A stretch of DNA of 64,000 bases. Source: Trichomonas vaginalis G3. Its lineage: Eukaryota; Parabasalia; Trichomonadida; Trichomonadidae. The translations under genes were made by a program, and so were the position numbers. Shown here piece after piece: positions 1 through 11,035 of the stretch. The stretch covers positions 17,803,962 to 17,867,961 of the forward strand of contig NC_067208.1 in the NCBI RefSeq assembly GCF_026262505.1, read 5' to 3'. Position 1 is the stretch's first letter. The number at the start of each line of letters is the position of its first letter. The notes under the pieces were generated by a model. That model was given only the letters and a program-made list of their open reading frames with translations. It was not told the DNA's origin and made no database searches.

Positions 1-2172
1 TCCAAGAGAAGCACCTGCACCAGGACTACCTAAAACATTTACATCGTCACATGGACACAGACACAGGCATGCACCAAAACCAACACAACAACCAACAGTT
101 CAAAATCCAGCACAACAACAACAACAACCAACACAACAACCAACACAACAACCAACAGTTCAAAACCCTGCACCTGCACCACCTCCACAACCAGCACCAC
201 AACCAACAGTTCAAAACCCTGCACAACAACAACAACCACAAACAGAGCAAGGACATAAAAGAAGTAGAGAACAAGGAAACCAAGAATTCTTAAAAAGGCT
301 TAAGGAAGACTATGGTTACCCAGATAGTATTGACTTTAGTGACAGATATAAAGAAGCTATTAGAAAGTTCAAGGGAGGAAATACTGACCCGAACCTATTT
401 AGCTTTATGGTTCAGCACCAAATGGGATATAATTTCAAACCTGGAAAATACAAGCTCGCTAAGGGATATGATTTAATAGCATATCATCCAAATGACATGA
501 CTGAATTTACTCCGAGATATTTGATGTCAGAGCTAAATGACAATTCAACTCCCGTCATGAAACGCGTAAAAAATAGAGACGGAACGAAAGAAGAAAGGTT
601 TATGAGTCCGGATGACTTAGAAAGGGAAGTTGTTAAAAACGGTCTCGGAATATATGAAATGCCAGCAGATGAGGTACAAGAAACTCCACAGGAAGAACTA
701 GTTCAGATACAACCAGACATGGAAGAAATAGTTCAGCAACAACAGCTAGAAGAGCCTGAAGGAAACGAACAAGTCACTCCTTTGGAAACTAACTTCACAG
801 AACTAGATGAAGATTTGGAACAGCCGAAAAATCTTGACCCTCAACAAGAGTATGCGGAGAATATGGAATATTTCCAAGAGTCTAAAAAAAATTCGGCTGA
901 CATAGTAGAAGAATATCGAAAAATGTTTGCCGACATACAAAAGACTCCAACACCAGATGAAAATATTCAGCATAGAATGGAAGTACTGAAAGAAAATGTA
1001 CACAAATACAACAACCCTTTTTACTTACGAGCATTTAACGTTCAATCTTCGGATGAACTCGGTGAAAATAAAAGGTTAAATTTCAAGAAAACATATAGAA
1101 ATGAAACATTGTTTAAAGTTCATTCAGAACCTAACCAAGATGGAAACAAACCTACTTTTGTTTCTGCAGACGATGGAACTACAATGAGATGGGGTCATAA
1201 AGCTAACCCGGATAGGTGGTTCATAAACTTACAACCACAATTCCAAGAAGTTGTAGACGCAATGGAAGTCAATGGTGAACCAGATATAGCTGGTATTTTC
1301 AGCGCGGCTTTAATGCCATTGAAAGATATGAAACATGCAGATATTTTGGACCAGTATGAAATGAACATGGCTGATGGAAATATAACACCTGACGTTCTAG
1401 AACATTTATCTCAAAGAACTACACAGAACCATAGAGATGGTATATTTGGTGAAGAGTTTAGAAAGAAAGTTAGGGAGGGAGAAGGAAGAGAACCTATTGT
1501 ACATGACCTTGCAAACGAAAGTTTGCAAAATGTCATAAAAACTTACTTTGCAGACAATGAACTGAGAAGGGATGAATATTTAAGAAAACTCAAATGGACA
1601 GTACCAAATGAAATGTTAGTATTGAAAAACATGTTCCTTGACAAAATAAAACCAACTACAGAAATAAACGACGCAAGACTGAAAGATTGGGTAAAAGCTT
1701 TCCCATTCACAAAAGATATAGTTGGTAACATGGAAAGAAAACCAGAATGGCTACAAAAACATATATTTGGAAACGAGCTTATTCCATATGGACAGGCACT
1801 GTTTGAAGAGCTTGAACCGGAAACTCAGGACAGAGTCATGCAAACAATACGCAAAGACTCAAATACAAACTATGACAAACTCTTTCTAGGATATTGGTTA
1901 CCTGAGATGGGCGACCAGAGCCCAAAGGCAAAAAGGACATGGGAAATTTACAACATACTAGGTGAACATGAGGCAAAGATGCAACAACTTGAAGCAGAGG
2001 GCAAGTTACCAAAAGCGACACCAAAGAAGAAGAAAGAGTAGAACAAAGTGAAAGTAGTGAAGAAGTAACTTCATCTAGTGAAAGTAGTGGCAATGAAGGA
2101 AAAAGAAGAGTTAAAAACTCAGTCAGGAAGAAAGTAAAGCTTGGTCCACGTGGGTTCTATTATGACATATAA
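1..2172 (+). pseudogene. Pro/Gln-rich Polinton protein, 5' end outside window
   Basis: An open frame enters from the left edge. It begins with a low-complexity segment of repeated TQQP, QQPTVQNP and PAPPPQP units, then a His-rich stretch and a charged, mostly helical body of about 550 residues. The product matches no family I know. It lies directly upstream of the probable major capsid gene in A and C, so a virion role (scaffold, internal or processing protein) is a guess from position. The Gln/Pro repeat number differs between A and C, as expected of slippage. It is partial here and slightly broken. Confidence 0.6.
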
Positions 2173-2204
2173 ATCCAACTATTCTATATTTTTACCCATA
2201 TGAA

Positions 2205-3808
2205 ATGTACGCCGCTCAGAATATAACGCCAACAGTTTTGGATGCTATGAATGGAAATGTTTCCGAATGGTATAACGAATGCGACAATGCCATTAGAAGG
2301 TCAGAAATAGTTCCTGGAACTTACGAATATACAACTGCTGTTTCTTATGGAAACGTAGGTGAGTTTGGAGAAGGTTCTTCAACAACAGTAGATATTGCTT
2401 GCGACAGGTTTCATATAATTTCTATTGACAACTCTTTCTTATACGTGGAACAAGACATTGAAATAAAACCTTCTGCCAAGTTGTCTGACAAGAAAGGTTG
2501 CAATGGAATTTTCTATGTCGGATACCAATATGCTCCAGAAGTTTTCATGGGATATAAGATATATTCTAACTCTGACTTAGTTCAAACAGTAACATGGGCA
2601 AACTATGAATGGTTCGCTTTGAGAAACTCAGTACAACCACAAGCTAGAGAACAAACAGACCAGTATGCAACTATTGAGAAAATAAGAAGACTTGACCCTA
2701 ACGTTCCAGGAGTTTATGTTGACCTTTCTGGACAAACTGCAGCAGCAGTAACCAAAGTAAAACTGAAACTTAGAGTTCCTTTGTCATCTTTCCTCATCTT
2801 CAGGTTTTTAAGATACTTGCCAAACTGGGCAGGAAAAATTTCTATCGAACTTACTCCAAGCAAAAATAACTTAGTCATTGCACCAACACAAGACCCATTC
2901 ACTCTTACTGTAGCTGGAACTGGTGGAGCCAAGTTCTGTGACTTTTGCAAAGACAAAGTTGACTTAGACTTTGGTTTCTCAAACCTCAACACTGAAGTAA
3001 ACTACTACTTCAATGCTGCTGGAACTGCTTGGGACCCAGTTAAGTTCACATGCGAAAAGTTTGAATGCAAGAGAATAGAAAGCAGACTTGCAGTCTATAT
3101 GTTGGACCCAGATATTTCAAATGCTTTAGCTGCCAAATATATTGCAGTTCCACTTATGTTCCCTATACACCAAATATCTGTCAAAGACTTTGCAGGTGAA
3201 GTTGGAAACCAAAGTGCTGACCCAGGTGCAAGAACAGATATTGCCTTAACAACTGCAATGAAACATGCAGATACTATGTTTGTACTGTTCAGACGAACTA
3301 TAAATGACTATTCTTGTTTCTACAACCCCGGTATTAAATATCATATAAACATAGATGGCAAATACTATCCAAGAGAAGAATATTCTACAGTTGAGGATAT
3401 GAGGTCATACAACTTGACATTAGATGCTATGAACTTTAACAACAACTTCACAACAACCATTAACCCTGAAATGCAAAGTTCTATTATGCCATATGTGAAA
3501 GTATGGACCATACAGGAGCTCAAAACACTCAATATACAAATGGAGACCGTTCAAACTTTTGGCTTGGCATTCCATTTGCTGACTCAGAAGACTTTATGGG
3601 TGGTATTTCAACTGTTGGTACAGTTCAAATACAATATACTGGTGACAGAGACGGTCCAAATGAATTGAAAGCAAAGAAGTTTACAAAACCAATAGCACTT
3701 TTCACGGAAGATGCTCTTTTGAAGATTCGTTCGATGAAACCTGCTGGGGCTCCTCAGATTGGTATAACGACAGCTTCCATCGAGCAGATTTTGGCAGCAG
3801 GTCAGTAA
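2205..3808 (+). pseudogene. Probable major capsid protein (double jelly-roll type)
   Basis: The protein of about 530 residues starts MYAAQNITPTVLDAMNG and is rich in beta-type segments with few charged runs. Its size, its position beside a smaller capsid-like protein, and the packaging ATPase downstream fit the Polinton major capsid protein. No sequence motif alone proves the fold; the call rests on context and size. Its 3' end overlaps the antisense gene at 3702-4121 by about 107 bp. The copy is broken, with about one or two breaks. Confidence 0.55.
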
Positions 3809-4121
3809 GTTGTTCTTGAACTGACTTCTCTCCGTCAAATATTGACAGTACGCCAGTTTTGACATAGTATTGTATTAAAAACTTACCTTTAGAAATATCG
3901 GTCAGTTTTGTTGTTATATTTTTGTCAACGTCAAGAACTTTCACCATTTCAGTTATACCAACTTTCTTTGCTTTATGAAAATATTTTGGTTCAGCAAAGA
4001 CTGCTATTCTATAACATTTTCCATTGTTTGTATAAAGAACTATTCTGTCAATGAACTTGTATTGTTTGTGTGTGTAAACTTTGTTTTGCTTCAATTCGAA
4101 GAGATACTCAAATACGTCCAT
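3702..4121 (-). CDS. Antisense 139-aa protein overlapping the capsid gene end
   Basis: It starts MDVFEYLFELKQNKVYTHKQ and is open to the stop at 3702. The last ~35 codons lie antisense inside the capsid reading frame, and this arrangement recurs in copy C, so the overlap appears real. The product has alternating beta-type segments (FIDRIVLYTNNGKCYRIAVF) and a Ser/Glu-rich tail. I recognise no family. It faces a plus-strand gene starting at 4140 across an 18-bp divergent spacer, which must hold both promoters. Confidence 0.55.
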   Translation of the reverse strand: MDVFEYLFELKQNKVYTHKQYKFIDRIVLYTNNGKCYRIAVFAEPKYFHKAKKVGITEMVKVLDVDKNITTKLTDISKGKFLIQYYVKTGVLSIFDGEKSVQEQLTDLLPKSARWKLSLYQSEEPQQVSSNESSKEHLP

Positions 4122-4139
4122 CTTTTTATTCTAAGTAAA

Positions 4140-4442
4140 ATGTCATTTCCGAAAAATAGAAGCGTAAGTGTTTCAAAAGGTTTAATGGCGATGGCAGATG
4201 TGAAGTTAAATTCACCAACTCAAACAAACAGTCAAAGTGTTGTTGTCAATGTCAAAGACAAGAGATGTTGAAGTGGGGAAACCATACGAAGACGAAGATG
4301 GTATAACAATAGTTCCTGTAAAAGAACAACCATACCTGAAGTTAGCAGAGACTTAAGTTCTGTTGCAGATATTCGAAACGACTACCAACAACTTAAAGAC
4401 AAACTTAAAACTCAGGAGAAGATTTGTCAGGCTTTGGTATAA
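4140..4442 (+). pseudogene. Small hydrophilic protein, about 101 aa
   Basis: This matches the whole 101-residue gene of copy C at 37641-37946 (start MSFPKNRSVSVSKGLMAMAD). The product is hydrophilic and charged with a predicted helical end (DIRNDYQQLKDKLKTQEK). Function is unknown. The copy in A is broken, about two breaks. Its stop overlaps the start of the next gene in a TAATG arrangement. Confidence 0.5.
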
Positions 4443-4717
4443 TGTTAAACTTGGTTGAGCACAACCCTGTAAAAGTGAACTCATATGTCATCGCACCTCA
4501 TGAAATTTTGAAAGAACTATTGAAACTTTTGACAGAGGCAGACGATATAAACATCAAAGAAATAGAACCCGACATTGCTTGCTGTGGTGTTTCATATAAT
4601 GTCATTGACAAGATATACGTTATGAAAGGAGGTGAAACGTTGAACTTAAAATATAGTTTCCCAGACGTCATAAAAATATTTGACGACCACAACATTTCAT
4701 TAAAATTTACTTGCTAA
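4442..4717 (+). CDS. Conserved 91-aa Polinton protein
   Basis: It starts MLNLVEHNPVKVNSYVIAPH; the ATG overlaps the stop of the upstream gene (TAATG), which decides the start over an upstream in-frame ATG at 4424. It has a Cys pair (DIACCGVSY) and predicted mixed alpha/beta structure. No family is recognised. It belongs to the closely packed block between the two capsid-like genes and is nearly identical in copy C. Confidence 0.6.
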   Translation: MLNLVEHNPVKVNSYVIAPHEILKELLKLLTEADDINIKEIEPDIACCGVSYNVIDKIYVMKGGETLNLKYSFPDVIKIFDDHNISLKFTC

Positions 4718-4723
4718 GTAAAA

Positions 4724-4954
4724 ATGTCAAAACTTCTTGAAAGATGTTTGAAGAAAAACAATATAGACTTTATTTCATGTAAAGGACTTTACACACTTTT
4801 GAACGATATGAAAGACCCTGTTTTGTTTGTTCGTGTAGACAAAGGAAAGTTCTATGTCTTTACAAAATATTTGAACTTCTTAGACAGAGAACTTCAAGAA
4901 ACGCCATGTGAAAGTTTAGATGAAGTTCTTCTCCACTTTCAGAAAAACTTTTAA
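4724..4954 (+). CDS. Small 76-aa protein, present only in copy A
   Basis: It starts MSKLLERCLKKNNIDFISCK seven bases after the previous stop and is followed ten bases later by the penton-like gene. It resembles the preceding 91-aa protein in size and general make-up (helix, then beta-type FYVFTKYLNF), and may be a diverged duplicate. Copy C has no counterpart: its two neighbours are adjacent there. Function is unknown. Confidence 0.55.
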   Translation: MSKLLERCLKKNNIDFISCKGLYTLLNDMKDPVLFVRVDKGKFYVFTKYLNFLDRELQETPCESLDEVLLHFQKNF

Positions 4955-4964
4955 ATATATGTAA

Positions 4965-5770
4965 ATGGCAGAAGACATAGTGGTTTATACTATTACGACT
5001 AAAAACCCTGAGTCATATAATTCTATAACAACAAACTTACAAAGTCCTCAAGGACGATATTGTAAACTGACCTTAAACACGATGACGACTAAAGCCTGTT
5101 TTGCTCTTTTGACACCAGAAGACTTTGTTGTTGTGAATGGTAAAAAATACTCCTTTGAAGATACTTACTCAGATATACCACCAACAGGTTTTGTTGACTT
5201 ATTTAATACTTTAAGGACGGATGTAACATGTGCTGCAACTAGAGCAGGTTTCATTATGTTTGGATGTCCGACTGAGTTTAGTATAAACGATATGAGCTAT
5301 AATACAAAACTTATATCTGGTTTTTACTACCAACAGTTTCCTATAACAGGAAAAGGTGTCATACAAGGTCTATCTATTCCATTGACTTTAAGTACACCTA
5401 TTTTATATATTGTTTCAAACTTAGGTTCAAAGTGCTATTCGAATGTCGACAGAAACTACTATGACCAAAAGATACTCATGCGTATAAACAACACTTTCTC
5501 TGCTGGTTTGCCTATTGTTCATTCGAATGCAGAGTTTTCAGCTTTAGTAAACTCAAACACTTTGCAAACATAAACTTAACCTTAGTTGACGCAAACTTTG
5601 TTCCTGTAAAACTTTTATGTCCTATGTATTTGTCAATGACGGCAGAAAGTTTCGAATTGGAAGATGCAACTGGTGAAAGTATTGTACTACAAGAACAACT
5701 TCAACAACAAATAGCTCAAGAACAACAAATGCAACAAATGGAACAAATGCAACAACAAAGTCAAGAATAA
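4965..5770 (+). pseudogene. Probable minor capsid (penton-like) protein
   Basis: A protein of about 265 residues starting MAEDIVVYTITTKNPESYNS, rich in beta-type segments, ending in a Gln-rich tail (QEQLQQQIAQEQQMQQ). The segment ILMRINNTFSAGLPIVHS and the following LVDANFVPVKLL resemble the beta-rich core of single jelly-roll minor capsid proteins in Polintons. The call also uses size and the position between the major capsid gene and the ATPase. The copy is broken, about one break. Confidence 0.45.
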
Positions 5771-5801
5771 AAAAAATATTTTTTTTTATTTTTATAAAAA
5801 A
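5771..5801 (+). promoter_or_regulatory. A/T leader AAATATTTTTTTT before helicase gene
   Basis: A run of A, then T, then TATAAAA directly precedes the ATG at 5802. The same arrangement precedes genes at 39049 and 58315, and a close variant (AAAAATATTTTTTTATC) precedes those at 7073 and 40320. It lies where a promoter or short 5' UTR must be. Confidence 0.45.
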
Positions 5802-7035
5802 ATGTACAGAATAGACGTTTCAGATTTTTATGACTTCCAAGCGTTCAGAAATATGTGTCCATTTCGAGACTATAACAAAGCAGTCGAGAATTTGAAACGT
5901 TTAGTCATTTATGTCGACTCTGCCCCAGAATGTTATGTCATGAAAGAATGGGATGTTGTCTTTAACAAACCTAAAGACAAATAGTTTCAGAACAAGAATG
6001 TAAACAGAAACTTAAGAAAATAAAAGTCGTACAAGTTGGTATGAAGATGTTAGATGCTTGGGATATCTTATTGTCAAAACTTGAAGATTTTTCAGTTCGT
6101 GGTATAAAGTTCTATACACCTTCTCCAAACTTCTATTCTATCTTCACTGGATATAAATACGAACAAGTAGAATGGAAAGAAAATGTTATAGAAGCTTGGT
6201 TAGACCATGTCAAAGAAATTATATGCAATGGAAACGAAAGAGTCTATGAGTATATCTTATGTTGGTTTGCAAACATCTTACAACATCCAAGTGCTAAAAA
6301 TGAAACTGCTCTCATCATAATTGGAAAACAAGGAACAGGTAAGAACACTTTCTTTACAGATATCTTATGCAAACTGTTAGAGGGCTATTCGAACCCGAAT
6401 ATGACAAACTTAGAAAACATCTGCGGTAAATTTAACTCTTCAATAGAGAATATGAAACTTATAGTATGTAACGAACTTCAAAGTATAGATACAACAAAAG
6501 TTTTGAACTCAGATGCTTTGAAGAGTCTTATAACAGACAAAGTTGGAGTTGTTGAAAGAAAATATAAAGACCAAAGAGTTTGTGAAAATGTTGCAAACTT
6601 CGTCATGGTTTCAAACAATGCCGTTCCGATGAAGTTAGAAAGTTCTGACAGAAGATATGTAGTTGTCAGAACGTCAGAAGCTCATATGCAAGATACAGAA
6701 TATTTTGACGACTTAGCAGAAACTTTGACATCTGACTTTTACAACCACTTGTTCTCATATTTCATGACATTAGATATTTCAAGTTCAATCCAAGACAAAT
6801 TCCACATACCGAAGAGAGACAAACATTGTTAGAAGCAAACAAGAGTGTATATGAACTGTTCATAGATGAAACTGACTTTGAGTGTTTAGATGAAAGGTCA
6901 TTGTACGATTCGTATAAACAGTATTGTCAAGAATATGGTTATATGACAGCGTCTAAACGAACATTCTTGGCAAATGTCAAAAGTCTTTTAGACGTACAGA
7001 ATGGTGTATATACAAAGAAAAATTTTTCTGAGTAA
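5802..7035 (+). pseudogene. D5-like SF3 primase-helicase
   Basis: The central part shows a superfamily 3 helicase: Walker A GKQGTGKNTFF, a Walker B-like IVCNELQS, and motif C NFVMVSNN followed by SSDRRYVVV, the arrangement of poxvirus D5-like and DUF5906-type helicases. The C-terminal part (DERSLYDSYKQYCQEYGYMT) resembles the winged-helix end of these proteins. Expected role is origin unwinding and genome replication with polymerase B, which copies A and C do not carry. The copy is broken, about two breaks. Confidence 0.75.
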
Positions 7036-7072
7036 ATTTTAAAAAAAAATATTTTTTTATCCGATAGAAAAG

Positions 7073-7488
7073 ATGACGAATTCATCTCAGTAAACAAGTA
7101 CATGTCAGGACTTAAAGAAGAACTAGACCCATTCACATATTTGAATGTTTACTTCTACCATTTTGAAAAGTCTACATTTGACAAAGTTTGGAACATCGAA
7201 CCAGTTAAGTTTGCTATTGTGACTAAAAATGGTGCGAAATTTGAAGACTTAGACATAGAAGGTTTGTTAACAGTCAAAGAAAGTTTTGACAGAAGGTTTC
7301 AAACCTTAAAGAAGGCAAAGCATACAAACTTGTTATACCTTATGAACCAAAGAAAGCAGACGACTATGAATATTATGAGTCTAAGATAGTTGAAGTTCAG
7401 GTAAATTGGGTAAAAAGATTTTAGAGTCTAAGCCGGTGTTTGCTCCTAAAGAGAAGAGAACATTGACATTGACCCAGAAATGTTCTAA
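7073..7488 (+). pseudogene. Hypothetical protein, about 138 codons
   Basis: The conserved start is MTKFISVNKYMSGLKEELDP in copy C. It is acidic, with FTYLNVYFYHFEKSTFDKVW and PVKFAIVTKNGAKFEDLDIE. It lies between the helicase and an antisense gene, ending about 17 bp from that gene's end. No family is recognised. Broken. Confidence 0.4.
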
Positions 7489-7504
7489 AAATAAAATTTT
7501 ATTT

Positions 7505-7949
7505 TTACATGTCAAATTTCTTTTTCTCTGGAACTGGTTCTTTCTTCTCTTCTTCTACTTTCTTTTCTTTCTTTTCTCTCTTCTTCTTCTCTGGTGGAGT
7601 TATGTCAAACTTCTCAGAACCATTTTTTGTAAAAGTGCTTTGTCATTTAATAGCTCTTCTATTCTGTTTTCTATTTCATTTTCAAGAACAGCGCATGTGT
7701 CTTCTTTGCATTCTAAGAAGTTTTGTTGGACTTCATCTCCCAAGAGGCGTCATCTCTGTCAACAAGTCTGTCATTGACAAATTTTAAGACTTCTCTGCTT
7801 AAGGTTTTATGGTTCTTGTCATATTCCCAGAAACAGAACTTTAGAACAAATTCACCTTTCTTGTTTACACTATGTAAGATTTTATGGTCGACAGATGTTT
7901 TGCTGTCGAAAAGCTTGTCTCGAATATAGATAGCGAAATCGCTAGACAT
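7505..7949 (-). pseudogene. Hypothetical 148-aa protein with Lys/Glu tail
   Basis: This is the counterpart of the whole gene in copy C at 40755-41201. It starts MSSDFAIYIRDKLFDSKTSV and ends in a Lys/Glu/Pro-rich tail. It is divergent from the packaging ATPase gene that starts 36 bp away, so a shared promoter region lies at 7950-7984. Broken, about two breaks. Confidence 0.5.
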
Positions 7950-7984
7950 TTCTAAAAGATAAAAATTTTAATTTTTCTAAAAAT

Positions 7985-8842
7985 ATGTTAGAAAAAAAGT
8001 TTGCTGACATTGACAAGAAATTTGAGAATGTTTTAAACAAGAACAAGAGGAAGTTGGAAAATGCTCAGATAAAACCCATACATGACAAGTTCTTATTTGC
8101 TCAGAATGGTATAACAGGTCTAATTGCACCGCCTGGGTCGGGTAAGACTTTCACTTATCTTAAAATGGCTGCACAACAACAAGAACTAGATGAGAAGAAC
8201 CCATTCTATGAGTTAGTAGTCATTTGTAGTACTTCTGGTCAATTTGACCAAACCGTCAATTCGTTCAAAGATATTATAAAAAAGTCTAAGTTAGTATGTA
8301 TAAAAGACTCTGAGTTGTTAGATTGGATAAAGAAGTACAAAGAAGAGTTTTGAAGTACAATGCTATAAATGAGTATGTCAATTCGAGTTTAAAGACCCAA
8401 ATGAGGAAATGCAGAGAATATTAGAGAAGAAACACTTCAGAAACAAACAGAAAGAGATAGAATACATTTCGAAGAAATTGCAATCTTACGATTGGAAGAC
8501 TTACCCTCAAGATGTCTTCTTATCTTAGATGACTTTGCTTCTCATCCTTTGTTAAAGAACAGAGAACAAGACATGTGTCGAATTCTTAAGAAGCTCAGAC
8601 ACTTTAACATCTCAGTTGTCATTTGTGTACAGACAGCCAAGAGTTTAAGTAAGGATGTAAAGAGAATACTTACTGACATTGTACTTTTCCCCGGATTGTC
8701 CGAAGACGATTTCATGAACTTATGAAAGAGTCCATGGCAGGTAAGTTTGACAGACATGAACTATGGGAGAAGTACAAAGTCATACAAGACCCTCATACTT
8801 CTTTCAGAATTCATATCTACGCAAACAAAGTTCAAATTGTAA
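7985..8842 (+). pseudogene. A32-like genome packaging ATPase
   Basis: Counterpart of the whole gene at 41238-42101. Walker A is GLIAPPGSGKTF and Walker B LLILDDFA, followed by an arginine-rich KKLRHFNISVVICVQTAKSL segment, as in the FtsK/HerA-type packaging ATPases of Polintons and nucleocytoplasmic large DNA viruses. Its expected job is to drive DNA into the capsid. Broken, about three breaks. Confidence 0.8.
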
Positions 8843-8949
8843 AAAGTCAAGCGTAAAAATGTAAGTGTTTGAGTCTTAGTCTGTTGTGGTGCTGGGGCTG
8901 TCGGTTCTTCTGGCTTTGGAATGGACTCGGTTGGTGGTACGTCGGACAT
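8761..8949 (-). pseudogene. Short form of the MSDVPPTES Pro-rich protein
   Basis: The first 16 residues (MSDVPPTESIPKPEEP) equal the start of the 110-aa gene in copy B at 62452. After about 30 codons the frame runs antisense into the ATPase gene, so only the start of the gene is present here. The start codon abuts the hairpin repeat array at 8958-9297, as the B gene abuts its own array. Confidence 0.5.
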
Positions 8950-8957
8950 TCGTTTGT

Positions 8958-9297
8958 GTCCTGTCGGATGGAAGGACTTTTCCTGTCGAAAGAAAAACTT
9001 TTCCTGTCGGAAAGAAAAACTTTTCCTGTCGGAAAGAAAAATTTTTCCTGTCGGAAAGAAAAATTTTTCCTGTCGGAAAGAAAATTTTTTCCTGAAGGTC
9101 GGCCAAAAAGTTCTCAATTTTCGAAAATTTGAATGGTTTACGGACGGACAACTGGAAAAATTTTTCCTGTCGGAAGGAAAATTTTTTCCTGTTGGAAGGA
9201 AAATTTTTCCTGTTGGAAGGAAAAACTTTTCCTGTTGGAAGGAAATTTTTTTCCTGTTGAAGGAAAAACTTTTCCTGTCGGATGGAAGGACTCGGAA
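8958..9297. repeat. 22-bp hairpin array R1 (TTTTCCTGTCGGAAAG units)
   Basis: About twelve tandem units of 21-22 bp in two runs, split by a short unique piece at about 9105-9155. Each unit is a small inverted repeat, TTTCC then TGTC or TGTT then GGAAA. The two runs differ by GTCGG versus GTTGG in the loop. The same array occurs in copy C. It lies just upstream of the MSDVPPTES start. Confidence 0.85.
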
Positions 9298-9419
9298 TGC
9301 CAGAAGGACTCGGACAAGACAATTTACCTTATAGAGCTACCTGAGCCATCTTTTGGTGTCAAGCTTGAAAAATAAATGGTTCATTTACTCTTCCTCTTTG
9401 AAGTTGTCAAAATACTCTG

Positions 9420-10190
9420 TTATCTTTTCTTCAGTAGCGGCAAATCTTCTTTGAATGTAAGTATTGTACAACCTTTCATATCATAGTGTGTTTGAGGTAA
9501 CGTATCTTGAACTATCTGTTTAACATCTTCATTTGGTGTCATTGAAATCGGTAAGTTTTCGCGATAGAACCAATTTCTGTCAGATTTGTAAATCTTAGCT
9601 AAGTCGTAAAAGCTTTTGTTGTTTCTTCTGACTAAATGCAACATAACCATATCTCTGTCTTCTTCATTTTCCATCTCTTCAGTGTAAATCATATACTTAT
9701 AGTTCTTTTCCTTTCCTTTTGGTACCGAACGTGGTATTCTTTTCTGTATGTTTTTGTCTTTTGCTTGAAGTTTCTTTTCCATCTCTTCACGTTCTTGTCT
9801 ATGAATTTCATCTAACATCATGAAAATATAACAAGCATAGCGAGGTGAAGCCCACATTGCAACAGCATTTACAAGAAGTCTATGTACATACCAACCTCTC
9901 AAACCATTTGGCAAATTTTGACGATTTTCGTACGGAATCTCTACCCTCGGTTTTCCGAGGGTAGCAAACATATGAGGAAATTCTTCTAAAAGTTCTTTTG
10001 TCTGTTGGTTTTCAAACCAATGGTATGCTTGCTTTGTAGAACGAAGAGCATTCAAAATACTTTGCATTTGGTACATGTCATCTTTGACCGAACGAATGAG
10101 ACGTAACTGTTTGTTATACTGTATGTACTCGTATTCTTCATTTATATCTTCATGAACGATAGCAGTTGTTGTGTTCTCTGTTGTTGTCAT
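9420..10190 (-). CDS. KilA-N domain protein 1, 256 aa
   Basis: KilA-N DNA-binding domain at about residues 45-130: YHWFENQQTKELLEEF, then NGLRGWYVHRLLVNAVAMWA and SPRYACYIFMMLDEI, the classic W-hR-NiA.W.SP pattern of viral KilA-N proteins. A charged coiled segment and a C-terminal domain with VMLHLVRRNNKSFYDLAK follow. The start MTTTENTTTAIVHEDINEEY is chosen because the conserved leader (TGTATGTAAAGACAG) directly precedes it. The linker inside the KilA-N domain carries a DNA hairpin (9941-9964) that is also repeated in the array at 11036-11440. It looks nearly whole. Likely a DNA-binding regulator. Confidence 0.75.
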   Translation of the reverse strand: MTTTENTTTAIVHEDINEEYEYIQYNKQLRLIRSVKDDMYQMQSILNALRSTKQAYHWFENQQTKELLEEFPHMFATLGKPRVEIPYENRQNLPNGLRGWYVHRLLVNAVAMWASPRYACYIFMMLDEIHRQEREEMEKKLQAKDKNIQKRIPRSVPKGKEKNYKYMIYTEEMENEEDRDMVMLHLVRRNNKSFYDLAKIYKSDRNWFYRENLPISMTPNEDVKQIVQDTLPQTHYDMKGCTILTFKEDLPLLKKR

Positions 10191-10225
10191 ATCTGTCTTT
10201 ACATACAAAATAAAAAAAAATATTT
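10191..10225 (-). promoter_or_regulatory. Conserved KilA-N gene leader
   Basis: Read on the minus strand, ATTTTGTATGTAAAGACAG directly precedes the ATG. Very similar leaders (TTTTGTATGTAAGAACAG or TTATTGTAAGAACAG) precede the genes starting at 10893, 12421, 46184 and 63338. All are KilA-N genes except the cassette gene at 12421, so this looks like a class-specific promoter or 5' UTR. Confidence 0.6.
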
Positions 10226-10278
10226 TATAAAAACTAGCGTTATTTTCTATCTTGTATAAAAGACCAAAAATAAACGCT

Positions 10279-10893
10279 TTACATGTATTTTTCAGCAACT
10301 TCGTCAAATACTTTTATAGCTTTGTCGATCTCATCTACTTCAAACGTTTCTTTACCTCTCGTGGGAGCACCATACATTTTCTCAAACTTTTCAAGTAGTT
10401 CTGTTTCAGCAGCTCTCATATCGTTAACAAACACAACCTTGACTCTATTGACTGTATTGTCATATCTACTACTTATATTAAATGTTCTTCCTATCTTATA
10501 TCTCTTTGTATTGAAGTCCTTCGGTTTCTGAACGATGTAAAGTAAGCCTTCACTGCAACGTTCCGTATCGAATGAACCATATGTTATGAAATTATATCCA
10601 ACAACTGGGTCAATCCAGAACAAAACTACTGGTATAAGACTTTTGTCTATAAGATATGCTCTTGTTCCATAGAATCTTACCGATATCATAAGCTCAGGAT
10701 TTTTTGTCAAAATTTTCTGAGTAGAAGCATTTTTAACCCAGTCGTGTGCTTTCTTTCCTTCAGATAGTGTTAAAATGTCTGACAAAGAATATTTTTTGTA
10801 TTTCTTTGAGTATCTTACGTTTAAATCACCTATTCTAACCACTTTGGTCTCATTGTCTATCTTTCTAACTGTTTCAAACTCAGTGCTTGTCAT
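10279..10893 (-). CDS. KilA-N plus T5orf172 (GIY-YIG-like) protein, 204 aa
   Basis: The N-terminal half (KYSLSDILTLSEGKKAHDWV to PVVGYNFITYGSF) is a divergent KilA-N domain. The C-terminal half, GLLYIVQKPKDFNTKRYKIG then FNISSRYDNTVNRVKVVFV and AETELLEKFEKMYG, matches the T5orf172/MUG113 domain, a relative of GIY-YIG nucleases. KilA-N fused to T5orf172 is a known architecture in large DNA viruses and phages. Possible role: DNA-binding regulator or nuclease. It lies 89 bp upstream of KilA-N protein 1 on the same strand, with its own leader. Looks whole. Confidence 0.75.
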   Translation of the reverse strand: MTSTEFETVRKIDNETKVVRIGDLNVRYSKKYKKYSLSDILTLSEGKKAHDWVKNASTQKILTKNPELMISVRFYGTRAYLIDKSLIPVVLFWIDPVVGYNFITYGSFDTERCSEGLLYIVQKPKDFNTKRYKIGRTFNISSRYDNTVNRVKVVFVNDMRAAETELLEKFEKMYGAPTRGKETFEVDEIDKAIKVFDEVAEKYM

Positions 10894-11035
10894 TTCCTGT
10901 TCTTACATACAAAATAAAAAAATAAAAAAAAATAAAACTAACTCTATTTTTCTATCTTGTATAAAAGATATGATTTCAGAGATTTTTTTTACGAAGAGTA
11001 AAAGTTCACTTCGTCAAAAAAATACAGTTATATCA

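Noticed and set aside
39-283. Antisense frames rich in Leu/Val opposite the Gln/Pro repeats
   Set aside because: Shadow of the CAA/CCA-rich coding strand.
8869-9375. Open frames through the 22-bp array (FSCRKEKLFLSERK type)
   Set aside because: Simple repeats translated in every frame; no conserved start.
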